Part shown: one piece after another, positions 44,026 through 52,280 of the stretch
How positions within the stretch are numbered: position 1 is the first letter of the stretch
Layout of the letters: each line of letters starts with the position of its first letter
Source: Roseovarius sp. 217
Lineage (GTDB): Bacteria; Pseudomonadota; Alphaproteobacteria; Rhodobacterales; Rhodobacteraceae
Reading direction: 5' to 3'
Length of the DNA stretch: 64,000 nucleotides
Assembly (NCBI RefSeq): GCF_000152845.1
Contig: NZ_CH902584.1
Coordinates: forward strand, 1,152,500 to 1,216,499
The notes under the pieces: generated by a model
Databases searched by the model: none
The model's input: the letters and a program-made list of their open reading frames with translations, nothing else
What the model was told of the DNA's origin: nothing
Program-made: the position numbers and the translations under genes

Positions 44026-45150
44026 TCACCCTTTCAACAAAACGGCGGCGGTATCGGTCCACGATAGCCAGACGATGTCTTCCCAAGTGAAGCCGCGCCG
44101 GGACAGGCGGCGGGTATTGGCGGTCTGCGCCTTGATCATCTGACCATTGGGCAAGGCAACGTGATAGGTCGAGAGGTTGCCAAGATAGGCGATGTCGATA
44201 ATCTTGCCCTGCACGGCGTTGCGACGGTCTGTCGGTTGCTCGGCGCTGATCACCACCTTTTCCGGGCGCAGCGCAATGTGACAGGTCTCGCCATTGTCGA
44301 AATTGGTCTCGCTCTCGGCATAGAGCGGCGGCATGCCTTCGGCATAGGCGATTTCATATCCCTCGCCGGATTTACGGGCGGTGCCGGGGATGATCGTGAC
44401 CTCGCCGATGAAATCGGCGACATAGACGGAATTGGGCATCTCGTAGATGCGCGCGGGCGTGTCGGCCTGAATGATGCTCCCGTTGTCCATCACCGCGACA
44501 CGACTGGCCACGGTCATCGCCTCTTCCTGATCGTGGGTCACGATCACGAATGTGGTGCCGGTTTTCTCTTGAATATCCATCAGTTCAAACTGGGTCGCCT
44601 GCCGCAATTTGGCGTCGAGCGCGCCAAGCGGTTCGTCGAGCAGCAAGAGTTTGGGGGCCTTGGCCAAGCTGCGGGCAAGAGCAACGCGCTGACGCTGACC
44701 CCCGGAAATCTGGTGCGGCTTGCGTTTGGCGAATTGTTGCAGGCGCGTGAGCTTGAGCATTTCGTCGACGCGGGCGGCAATCTCGTCCTTGGGTTTGCTA
44801 TCGCGTTTGAGACCAAAGGCGATGTTCTCCCAGACTGAGAGATGCGGGAAAAGCGCATAGGACTGGAACATCATGTTCACAGCGCGCTTGTTGGGGGGGA
44901 TCGGTGCAAGATCCTGACCGGCAAGGAGAATCTTGCCCTCCGTCGGCTTTTCAAAGCCTGCCAGCATACGCATCATCGTGGTCTTGCCGCAGCCTGAGGG
45001 GCCCAGCAGCGCGAAGAACTCGCGCTCGTAGATGTCGAATGTCTGATTGTCGATCGCGGTAAATTCACCAAACCGCTTGGTCACGCCTTTGAACTGAATG
45101 AGTGGCTTTGCCTCTGGATCATTCCAAGGCTCGAAAACAACTTGCGCCAT
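44026..45150 (-). CDS. ABC transporter ATP-binding protein, PotG/PotA-like
   Basis: A 374-residue ATPase. Walker A is GPSGCGKT, the Q-loop FQSYALFPHLSVWENIAFGL, signature ISGGQRQRVALARSLAK, Walker B LLLLDEPLGALD, H-loop VTHDQEEAMTVASR; the C-terminal ~130 residues form a TOBE-like domain. The start at 45150 (MAQVVFEPW) is used; the longer frame adds 15 residues without a ribosome-binding site. It works with PotH/PotI-like permeases. Confidence 0.93.
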   Translation of the reverse strand: MAQVVFEPWNDPEAKPLIQFKGVTKRFGEFTAIDNQTFDIYEREFFALLGPSGCGKTTMMRMLAGFEKPTEGKILLAGQDLAPIPPNKRAVNMMFQSYALFPHLSVWENIAFGLKRDSKPKDEIAARVDEMLKLTRLQQFAKRKPHQISGGQRQRVALARSLAKAPKLLLLDEPLGALDAKLRQATQFELMDIQEKTGTTFVIVTHDQEEAMTVASRVAVMDNGSIIQADTPARIYEMPNSVYVADFIGEVTIIPGTARKSGEGYEIAYAEGMPPLYAESETNFDNGETCHIALRPEKVVISAEQPTDRRNAVQGKIIDIAYLGNLSTYHVALPNGQMIKAQTANTRRLSRRGFTWEDIVWLSWTDTAAVLLKG

Positions 45151-45218
45151 ACCTGCCCCCGACTGTTTGAGATCGCCCGCGCATGGATTGGCCATGCGCG
45201 GGTAACTGTCTGTCCGGG

Positions 45219-46307
45219 TCAGGTGCCGGATTTGATCTTGGTCCAGAGACGGGTCACGACGCGCTGAACCTTGGCGTCATAGGGTGTGGTGGTGAAGAGA
45301 TTGTTCAGAGCCTCTTCCGACGGATAAATCGCCGGATCGCCGATCACGTCCTCAATGAGAAACTCCTGGCTCGCCTTGTTGCCGTTGGCGTAATAGACAT
45401 AGTTCGACGCGGCGGCCATGTTTTGCGCGTCCATGATATAGTTCAGGAACACATGCGCGCCGTCTGGATTGGGGGCATCGACGGGGATCGCCATCTGGTC
45501 GAACCACATCTGCGCGCCTTCCTTGGGGGCGTTATAGACAATCTCGACGCCATTGTCGGCCTCTGCGGCGCGGTCACGGGCCTGAAGAATGTCGCCGGAC
45601 CAGCCCACAGCCACGCAGATATCACCATTGGCGAGCGCGTTTATATATTCCGAGCTGTTGAATTTCTGGATATATGGGCGCACCGCCATCAACACCGGCT
45701 CGATCTTGGCGATCACGTCGGGGTCATGGCTGTTGGGGTCTTCGCCGATGTATTTCAGCGCCATCGGGATCATTTCGGCGGGGGCGTCGAGGAAATGCAC
45801 ACCACACTCGCCCAGCTTGGCCATGTTGTCCGGGTTCAGAACCAGTTCGAGACTGTCGAGCGGCGCATCCTCACCCAGCAGTTCCTTGACCTTGCCGACA
45901 TTGGCACCGATGCCGGTGGTGCCCCACATGTAGTTGATCGAATAGGCGTTGTCGGGGTCATACTGCGCCGTGCGGCTGCTGACGACGTCCCACATATTCT
46001 CGTGATTTGGCAGTTTGGACAGGTCCAGCTTCTGGAAGGCGCCAGCTTCGATTTGCCGCTGGAGGAAGGTGCCCGACGGGACAACCACATCATAGCCGGA
46101 GCCGCCCGCGAGCATCTTGGTTTCCAGAACCTCGTTGCTGTCAAAGACGTCATAGATCAGCTTGAGCCCGGTGTCCGCCTCGAACTTGGTCAGCAGTTCC
46201 TCGTCGATGTAATCGGACCAGTTGTAGACCCTTACCTCTTGCGCCTGCGCGGCAAAAGCGCCGAGCGCGATGGTGGCTGTCGTTGTCAGTATCAGATTTC
46301 GCATCAT
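45219..46307 (-). CDS. polyamine-binding periplasmic protein, PotF/PotD-like
   Basis: A 362-residue binding protein with a Sec signal peptide (MMRNLILTTTATIALGAFAAQA). The mature start EVRVYNWSDYIDEELLTKFEADTGLKLIYD is the PotF/SpuD hallmark, and CVAVGWSGDILQARDRA is the family cleft motif. It is the first gene of the operon. Two adjacent ATGs (46307, 46304) are possible; the second is better spaced from GGGAG. The likely ligand is putrescine or spermidine. Confidence 0.93.
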   Translation of the reverse strand: MMRNLILTTTATIALGAFAAQAQEVRVYNWSDYIDEELLTKFEADTGLKLIYDVFDSNEVLETKMLAGGSGYDVVVPSGTFLQRQIEAGAFQKLDLSKLPNHENMWDVVSSRTAQYDPDNAYSINYMWGTTGIGANVGKVKELLGEDAPLDSLELVLNPDNMAKLGECGVHFLDAPAEMIPMALKYIGEDPNSHDPDVIAKIEPVLMAVRPYIQKFNSSEYINALANGDICVAVGWSGDILQARDRAAEADNGVEIVYNAPKEGAQMWFDQMAIPVDAPNPDGAHVFLNYIMDAQNMAAASNYVYYANGNKASQEFLIEDVIGDPAIYPSEEALNNLFTTTPYDAKVQRVVTRLWTKIKSGT

Positions 46308-46346
46308 GTTCTCCCGTTGATCGGCATGTGTCTGCCTTAAAGCGGA

Positions 46347-46356
46347 TTTGATCAAA
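46347..46356. promoter_or_regulatory. palindrome TTTGATCAAA in potF/gntR gap
   Basis: A perfect 10-bp palindrome in the 141-bp gap between the divergent binding-protein and GntR genes. The core TTTGATCA recurs at 47164 just before the aminotransferase gene. GntR/FCD regulators bind short palindromes of this kind, so it is a candidate operator of the local regulator. Confidence 0.5.
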
Positions 46357-46448
46357 AAATACCGCTCATGGCAATATGGTAATGTTTTCATGCAGAAGCT
46401 AAACTCGCAAGGCCAGACGTAGACCTGCCTGATCGGAATGCTTTGCAG

Positions 46449-47144
46449 ATGAACACCGCCGCACAGAAATTCAGCACCGACGGGGGCGATATGCCCCGCC
46501 TGCCCGCGCATGAGTTGATTTATCGACAGCTTCGCGATTTGGTTCTGTTCGGGGATCTTGCGCCCGGTCAGGCCGTGACAATTCAAGGGCTGTCGGAGCG
46601 TCTGGAGGCGGGCATGACCCCGGTGCGCGAGGCAATCCGCCGCCTGATCGCAGAAGGCGCGTTAGAGTTTCAGGGCAATCGCCGGGTCTGTGTGCCCCTG
46701 TTGACCGCCGATAATATCAGCGAATTGATCTATGCAAGACAATGGCTTGACCCCTATTTGACGCTGCGCGCCACGGAGCGGGCGAGTCTTGCGGATCTGG
46801 ATCAACTGGCAGCGTTGGATGATGAATTGGATCGCGCAATCCTGCGGGGAGACCTGCGGGCCTATCTTGAACTGAACTACCGATTTCACAAGCGGCTCTA
46901 TGAGATTGCACAGGCGCCGATCCTTGCGGATGTCGCGGATGGGCTGTGGCTTCGGTTCGGGCCATCGCTCCGGGTGGTCTGTGGACGCATGGGCACGCAG
47001 AACCTGCCGGACAAGCACAAGGACATGCTGGCCGCGATGCATGCCCATGATGCAGAGGCCGCAGCGCGCGCCATTCGCGAGGATGTGATTCAGGGAATGG
47101 AGCAAGTGCGCCATTCTCTTGAGCGATCTGGTGCCGCTTACTGA
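46449..47144 (+). CDS. GntR-family regulator, FadR/FCD subfamily
   Basis: A 231-residue regulator. The N-terminal winged helix is LIYRQLRDLVLFGDLAPGQAVTIQGLSERLEAGMTPVREAIRRLIAEGALEF, and the C-terminal all-helical FCD effector domain contains metal-ligand-like D/H positions (LNYRFHKRLYEIA, DKHKDMLAAMHAHDAEAA). The ATG at 46449 is taken; a TTG two codons upstream opens the same frame. Between the divergent transporter operon and the aminotransferase gene, it probably controls both in answer to a polyamine-derived acid. Confidence 0.9.
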   Translation: MNTAAQKFSTDGGDMPRLPAHELIYRQLRDLVLFGDLAPGQAVTIQGLSERLEAGMTPVREAIRRLIAEGALEFQGNRRVCVPLLTADNISELIYARQWLDPYLTLRATERASLADLDQLAALDDELDRAILRGDLRAYLELNYRFHKRLYEIAQAPILADVADGLWLRFGPSLRVVCGRMGTQNLPDKHKDMLAAMHAHDAEAAARAIREDVIQGMEQVRHSLERSGAAY

Positions 47145-47163
47145 TTCGATTGACACCAGATAA

Positions 47164-47173
47164 TTTGATCATA
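47164..47173. promoter_or_regulatory. second TTTGATCA element, before aminotransferase
   Basis: TTTGATCATA, sharing the eight-base core of the palindrome at 46347, lies 57 bp before the aminotransferase ATG and just after the GntR stop. It may let the same regulator act on an internal promoter here. Confidence 0.45.
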
Positions 47174-47229
47174 TTTTGGGTGCACCGGCTGCGCTTGCGC
47201 AGCTTAACCGACTCTGGAAAGGGAATGCC

Positions 47230-48627
47230 ATGACGATGATCACCAATCACATGCCGACTGCTGAATTGCAGGCGCTGGATGCCGCGCATCACATGCACCC
47301 CTTTACCCATGGCAATCAATTGGGGAGCAAAGGCGCGCGAATCATCACCCGCGCCAAGGGTGTGACCCTGACGGATAGCGAAGGCAATATGATCCTCGAC
47401 GGGATGGGCGGTCTCTGGTGTGTCAATATCGGCTATGGCCGCAAGGAGCTGGCGGACGTGGCGGCCCGGCAGATGCTGGAACTGCCGTTCTACAACACGT
47501 TTTTCCAGACCAGCCATGTGCCCGCTATCGCACTGGCTGCAAAACTGGCCGAACTGGCGCCGGGTGATCTCAACCATGTGTTCTACGCCGGGTCGGGGTC
47601 TGAGGCGAATGACACCAATATCCGCATGGTCCGCACCTATTGGGCACAGTTGGGCGAGCCGGAGCGCAATATCATTATCAGCCGCAAGAATGCCTATCAC
47701 GGGTCGAGCGTGGGCAGTGGCAGTTTGGGCGGCATGTCGGGTATCCATGCCCAGGGCGGGTTGCCCATTCCGAACATTCACCACATTGACCAGCCGCATT
47801 GGTATGCCGAAGGCGGCGATAGCGACCCCGAGGCGTTTGGACTGGAGCGCGCGCGGCAGCTTGAGGCCAAAATCGAGGAACTGGGCGCGCACCGCGTCGC
47901 CGCCTTTATCGCAGAGCCGGTGCAGGGCGCGGGCGGCGTGATCATTCCGCCCGACAGCTACTGGCCCGAGATTCAGCGGATTTGCGACAAATACGGCATC
48001 CTGCTGATTGCCGATGAGGTGATCTGTGGGTTTGGGCGCACCGGCAATTGGTTTGGCAGTCAGACCTATGACATTCGCCCCGATATCATGACCATCGCCA
48101 AGGGGCTGAGTTCTGGGTATGCGCCGATTGGCGGCTCTCTGGTGTCGGACCGGGTGGCCGAGGTAATCAACAACTGTGAGTTCAACCACGGTTACACCTA
48201 TTCCGGGCATCCGGTGTCCTGCGCCGTCGCGTTGGAAAACCTGCGGATTCTCGACGAGGAAAAGATTGTCGAGCGCGTGGCGCAGGATACCGGACCCTAT
48301 CTGCAAGAGAAATGGAACACGCTGGCCGAGCATCCGCTGGTCGGCGAAACCCGGATCATCGGTATGATGGGATCGCTGGCGCTGACTCCGCACAAGGCGA
48401 GCCGCGCCAAGTTTGCATCCGAGCCGGGCACGGCGGGCTATATCTGTCGTGAGCGGTGTTTCGCGAACAATCTGGTGATGCGCCATGTTGGCGACCGGAT
48501 GATCATCTCGCCGCCGCTGGTGATCTCGAAATCCGAGATCGACACGCTGATCGAGCGGGCGTGGATGTCGCTTGATCAGGCGGAGAAGCAGATCCGCGAC
48601 GACGGCTTGATGAAGGCCGCTGTCTGA
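47230..48627 (+). CDS. putrescine/spermidine-type class III aminotransferase
   Basis: A 465-residue PLP aminotransferase of the SpuC-like group (polyamine:pyruvate). Motifs are MHPFTHGNQLGSKGARIITRAKG at the start, YAGSGSEANDTNIRM (phosphate cup), LIADEVICGFGRTGNWFGSQ and TIAKGLSSGYAPIGGSL with the PLP Lys. It has an AAAGGGA site before the ATG at 47230. It would deaminate the imported diamine to the aminoaldehyde. It follows the GntR gene and converges with the YeeE gene seven bases beyond its stop. Confidence 0.92.
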   Translation: MTMITNHMPTAELQALDAAHHMHPFTHGNQLGSKGARIITRAKGVTLTDSEGNMILDGMGGLWCVNIGYGRKELADVAARQMLELPFYNTFFQTSHVPAIALAAKLAELAPGDLNHVFYAGSGSEANDTNIRMVRTYWAQLGEPERNIIISRKNAYHGSSVGSGSLGGMSGIHAQGGLPIPNIHHIDQPHWYAEGGDSDPEAFGLERARQLEAKIEELGAHRVAAFIAEPVQGAGGVIIPPDSYWPEIQRICDKYGILLIADEVICGFGRTGNWFGSQTYDIRPDIMTIAKGLSSGYAPIGGSLVSDRVAEVINNCEFNHGYTYSGHPVSCAVALENLRILDEEKIVERVAQDTGPYLQEKWNTLAEHPLVGETRIIGMMGSLALTPHKASRAKFASEPGTAGYICRERCFANNLVMRHVGDRMIISPPLVISKSEIDTLIERAWMSLDQAEKQIRDDGLMKAAV

Positions 48628-48634
48628 GGCGGGA

Positions 48635-49699
48635 TTACGGGGCGACCGGGCGCAACGCGCGCCCGGCCAGCATGAGATGTGTGGTCATTGCGCCGATCCA
48701 CATGCAGGTCACCGCCACCCATGCGGTCAGGGCAAAGATCGCACCGCCAGACATGCCCGCGCCGACGGCACAGCCGCCCGCAAGCATGCTGCCGAAGCCC
48801 ATCAGCGCCGCGCCGATCAGGTAGCGCTCCATCGGGGTGTCGGGGCCAAAGCGCTCGATCTTCCATTCACGGGTCAGGATGGCCATGGTGGCGGCACCGG
48901 TAAAGACACCCGGCACAAGGCCCACGCCAAAGCCAAGCGGCAGGCTGGTGCTGTTGACCAATCCCATCAGCGTGTCGGTGGACGGGCCGGTAAAGGTGAC
49001 GGAAGAGATCTCGACCACCTCGAATGAGGTCTGGGCAATGGCATAGGTCAGCAGCCAGCCAAGGCCTACCGCACCGCCAACCAGAGCGGCGGCAATGGCG
49101 TGGCTGGGGCGCACCCCGCGTCGAAAGGCGAGGAGAACGCCGCCTGTCAGACCCAGCGCGGCGATCAGCGTCGCCATGCCCGGCCCCATGCCGAGATAGG
49201 ACAGGATATTGCGTGCCTCGCCCCCCGGCACGAGCCAGAGGCTTGCCAATGCCTCACGCGAGGGGGCGAGAACACCGCGCAGCGCCGATTGCGCCACAAG
49301 CGTCAGGACAAGCCCCGTCACGATGGCGCGCAGGTTGCCGGTGGCCGAGAGCACGAGCAGGCGGCTGGCACAGCCGCGCGCAAGGATCATGCCGGCCCCG
49401 AACATCAGCCCGCCGATGATGGCCCCCGACATACTGCCCGTGGCCGCCAATGGGCGCGCCTCGGACACATCGAGCAGGCCTAGGGCAATCGCGCCCTGAA
49501 CCGAAGCGACACCGGCGGAAAAGGCGATGAGCCAGATCGAGAGGCGCGGGCCAAAGCCCCGTTCAGCCACTTCGATCGTGGCCGCACGCAGACAAAAGCG
49601 GGAATGTTGGGCGGCGGCCCCAAAGAGCACGCCGACAAGGGCACCCGCCATGGCCAGAACCGCCCCATCGCCAAATCTGTCTATCAAGGATTCAAGCAT
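48635..49699 (-). CDS. YeeE/YedE family sulfur-compound transporter
   Basis: A 354-residue membrane protein with ~9-10 helices and the family Cys motifs AQHSRFCLRAA (start), ILARGCASRLLVL (middle) and MLAGGCAVGAGMSGG (end). Members such as YeeE take up thiosulfate by handing it from Cys to Cys. At the downstream end of the sox operon, 101 bp after the DUF302 gene, it probably moves thiosulfate or a sulfane species between periplasm and cytoplasm. A second paralog is at 60880. Confidence 0.88.
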   Translation of the reverse strand: MLESLIDRFGDGAVLAMAGALVGVLFGAAAQHSRFCLRAATIEVAERGFGPRLSIWLIAFSAGVASVQGAIALGLLDVSEARPLAATGSMSGAIIGGLMFGAGMILARGCASRLLVLSATGNLRAIVTGLVLTLVAQSALRGVLAPSREALASLWLVPGGEARNILSYLGMGPGMATLIAALGLTGGVLLAFRRGVRPSHAIAAALVGGAVGLGWLLTYAIAQTSFEVVEISSVTFTGPSTDTLMGLVNSTSLPLGFGVGLVPGVFTGAATMAILTREWKIERFGPDTPMERYLIGAALMGFGSMLAGGCAVGAGMSGGAIFALTAWVAVTCMWIGAMTTHLMLAGRALRPVAP

Positions 49700-49768
49700 A
49701 CGCCGCCCCGCGATGAAAGATGCGACTGGATATCAAGGCAAGGGTTTGAGCGCCTTGATATGGGTCAA

Positions 49769-49790
49769 CCGGGCCGCCGCAGCGGCCCGG
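49769..49790 (-). terminator. GC hairpin after DUF302 gene, possible attenuator
   Basis: An 8-bp stem CCGGGCCG/CGGCCCGG with a six-base loop starts ten bases after the DUF302 stop. It lacks a T-run on the minus strand, so it may stabilise the upstream mRNA rather than terminate. Confidence 0.35.
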
Positions 49791-49800
49791 CTGCACTGGT

Positions 49801-50232
49801 TTATTGCAAAGCCTCTTGAACGATCTCGTCCAGCATCGCCTGCACTTTCTGCATCTCGCCCTCGGGGTAATTGCGATAGCCGATCAAGACCTCACCGCCT
49901 TGATCGGCAACGAAGATACCATAGGGGCAGTGGGCGATGTTCATGGGATCTGCCTCCATCACCTCGCGCGAGAGGGTGGCGGAGCAGAACAGAAAGATAT
50001 CCGCCGCGTCGAAGATTTTGACATCGCTGCCAACATCCGCGCCGGTGCGGTTCAACATCTCGCCGACATGGCTTTGCAGGTCGATCACCAGACCGCGACC
50101 GACAATCGCGCTCTCGACGGCAAAGGTGGCGTCGTCAAAGCTGCCGTCATAGGGGTAGGTGGTGGCCTGCTCTGCCGCCGCAACAGGCAGGGCCATCAGG
50201 GCCAGAGCACCGGCCAGAACTGTGCGTTTCAC
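49801..50232 (-). CDS. DUF302 family periplasmic protein
   Basis: A 143-residue protein with a signal peptide (MKRTVLAGALALMALPVAAAEQ) and the DUF302 domain (SFDDATFAVESAIVGRGLVIDLQSHVGEMLNRT, FCSATLSREVMEADPMNIAHCPYGIFV). The two Cys around NIAHCPYG and FLFCSA are typical. DUF302 genes often accompany sox and other sulfur genes; the role is unknown. It follows soxF by 37 bp and should be part of the operon. Confidence 0.88.
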   Translation of the reverse strand: MKRTVLAGALALMALPVAAAEQATTYPYDGSFDDATFAVESAIVGRGLVIDLQSHVGEMLNRTGADVGSDVKIFDAADIFLFCSATLSREVMEADPMNIAHCPYGIFVADQGGEVLIGYRNYPEGEMQKVQAMLDEIVQEALQ

Positions 50233-50269
50233 TGGAAATCTCCTCTTTCAGACTGGGTGGTGCGCGTTT

Positions 50270-51538
50270 TCAATTGAACATGTCCGCGGTGATTCCGGCG
50301 TACCAGCCGACGGATTCCTCATAGGTCGCCTTGCGGGTTGCGGCGTCTTCGCCGGTCTGCGAGACAAAGCCGTCAACCTTGGCGATCTTTTCCGCCGTGG
50401 CCTCGTAGGTGGCCCCCACCTTGACGCCATCGTCGGGGGCGATGAGCGACCAGCAGGTGTTGGTGAACTTGGCCGGAAAGACCTTGGAGTCGGTCAGCGC
50501 ACCGCGCACCGCCATGGCGCAGACCTTGGCCTGAGAATTGGCGGCAAAGCCGGATTTGGGCATATCGCCCTGTTGCGCCGCATCGCCCAGAACATGCACA
50601 TCCGGGTCAGCCTTGGACGACATATCGGCGGCATTGACCGGCGCCCAATTGCCATCGGTGACGCCCGCCATATCGGCGATGCGCCCGGCCTTTTGCGCGG
50701 GGATGACGTTACAGACATCAACATTCTCGACCGATCCGTCGATGTCCACGGTCATCGCCTCGGGATCGACGGTCACGTTTGTTGCCCCGAAATCCGGGCC
50801 GACCCGTTCTATCATGCCGCTGTAATGGCGTTCCCAACCTTCCTCGAACAGACCCTGTTTCGAGAATTTCTCCTTGGGGTCGACCAGCAGAATCTTGGCG
50901 GTCGGGTTGGTCTGCTTGAGCACATGCGCGACCATGGAAATCCGCTCATAGGGCCCCGGCGGGCAGCGGAATGGGTCGGGCGGGGCCACCATGGCAAAGC
51001 GTCCGCCCTGCGGCATCGCCATGATCTGCGCCTTGAGAAGTTCGCTCTGCGATCCGGCCTTGTAGGCGTGGGGCATCTTGTTCTGCGCGGCGACAGACCA
51101 GCCGGGCACAGCCCCCTCGACGAAATCAATGCCGGGGCTGAGGATCAGCTTGTCATAGGGCAGCACGGAACCACCTGCGAGGCTGACGGTCTTGGCGTCG
51201 CGGTCCACATCGACGGCCCAGTCATGCACGACGTTGATCCCGTATTTGGCCGCAAGTGTGCCATAGGTATGGGAAATATCGCCTAACTCGGTGAAACCGG
51301 CGATATAGAGGTTGGAAAAGTAGCAGGTGAAATAGGTGCGCGAGGGCTCGACCAGAGTCACGTCAATCGCGCCCTTGCTGTCCTTGGCGATATAGCGCGC
51401 GGCGGTAGCCCCGCCCGATCCGCCACCAATCACCACGACGCGGGGTTTGCCGTGGTTATCGGCCAGCACGCGCGGTGCCGAAAGGGTCGCAGCCGTAGCC
51501 GCGCCCACGGCAATAAACTTTCGTCGGTTGAATGTCAT
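50270..51538 (-). CDS. soxF: SoxF, flavocytochrome c sulfide dehydrogenase flavoprotein
   Basis: A 422-residue FAD protein homologous to FccB. It has a Tat signal (NRRKFIAVGAATAATLSAP), the FAD motif PRVVVIGGGSGGATAARYIA, the redox Cys region TYFTCYFSNLYIAG and the second Cys in FTNTCWSLIAPDDG. It oxidises sulfide or thiols, passing electrons to the diheme SoxE encoded upstream. SoxF stimulates Sox activity in Paracoccus but is not essential. The ATG at 51538 has GGAGG upstream. Confidence 0.93.
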   Translation of the reverse strand: MTFNRRKFIAVGAATAATLSAPRVLADNHGKPRVVVIGGGSGGATAARYIAKDSKGAIDVTLVEPSRTYFTCYFSNLYIAGFTELGDISHTYGTLAAKYGINVVHDWAVDVDRDAKTVSLAGGSVLPYDKLILSPGIDFVEGAVPGWSVAAQNKMPHAYKAGSQSELLKAQIMAMPQGGRFAMVAPPDPFRCPPGPYERISMVAHVLKQTNPTAKILLVDPKEKFSKQGLFEEGWERHYSGMIERVGPDFGATNVTVDPEAMTVDIDGSVENVDVCNVIPAQKAGRIADMAGVTDGNWAPVNAADMSSKADPDVHVLGDAAQQGDMPKSGFAANSQAKVCAMAVRGALTDSKVFPAKFTNTCWSLIAPDDGVKVGATYEATAEKIAKVDGFVSQTGEDAATRKATYEESVGWYAGITADMFN

Positions 51539-51566
51539 TTTCCGTCCTCCCTGGATGGACCCCGGT

Positions 51567-52271
51567 TCAGTCGAGGTCCTTGAAATAGGCCGCCAATGCC
51601 GCAATCTCCTCGTTCGACAGGCGTCCGGCCATCATCTGCATCACCGGATGGGGACGCAGTTTGTCTTTGTAAGCGTGCATGGCGACCACGAAATCCTCTT
51701 GGGGCCAGCGGGTGATCGAGGGGATACCTTCGGTCGAACCGTCTACCTGATGACAGCTTACGCATTCACTCGAGAGGTATTCGCCATATTCGGGATCACC
51801 CTGGATCGCCAGAATTGCGGGATCGACGGTGTGATCGGTGCCGCGCGCGGTTGGCGCGGCCTCGGGGATATTCGCGGGGTTGGCGGAAAAGCGGCGCAGA
51901 TAGGCCAAGAGGTCCGCACGGTCCTGCGCGTCCTTGATGCCCCGAAAACTCATGCGGGTTTTGGACACGAGGGCGCGGGGATTTTCGATATAGGCGTCGA
52001 GCGTATCAAAGCCCCAGATCAGGCCATCGACCCCGGCGCGCTGCATCGAGTCGGAATAGGCAAAGCCCGTATGCGATGCGGCTCGCCGCCCGAAGAGGCC
52101 ATTGAGATGGGGGCCAATACGGTCCTCGGCCCCCTGTCCAATCTCGTGACAGCCCTTGCACTGCCCATAGAGCGCCTCGCCTGCCGCTGTGTCGCCTGCC
52201 AGTTCGGCGCGCACGGCACCTGCCGCCAGTATCGCGGTCAGGGCAATCGGCAAGAGGAGGCGCGCTGTCAT
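51567..52271 (-). CDS. soxE: SoxE, diheme cytochrome c
   Basis: A 234-residue periplasmic protein with signal peptide (LLLPIALTAILAAGAVRA) and two heme c sites: CKGCH in the first domain (~38-42) and CVSCH in the second (~169-173). Distal Met ligands are in TRMSFRGI and PVMQMMAGRLS. It is the electron acceptor of SoxF. The gene lies between soxD and soxF, 9 bp after soxD. Confidence 0.92.
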   Translation of the reverse strand: MTARLLLPIALTAILAAGAVRAELAGDTAAGEALYGQCKGCHEIGQGAEDRIGPHLNGLFGRRAASHTGFAYSDSMQRAGVDGLIWGFDTLDAYIENPRALVSKTRMSFRGIKDAQDRADLLAYLRRFSANPANIPEAAPTARGTDHTVDPAILAIQGDPEYGEYLSSECVSCHQVDGSTEGIPSITRWPQEDFVVAMHAYKDKLRPHPVMQMMAGRLSNEEIAALAAYFKDLD

Positions 52272-52280
52272 GGCCGCATC

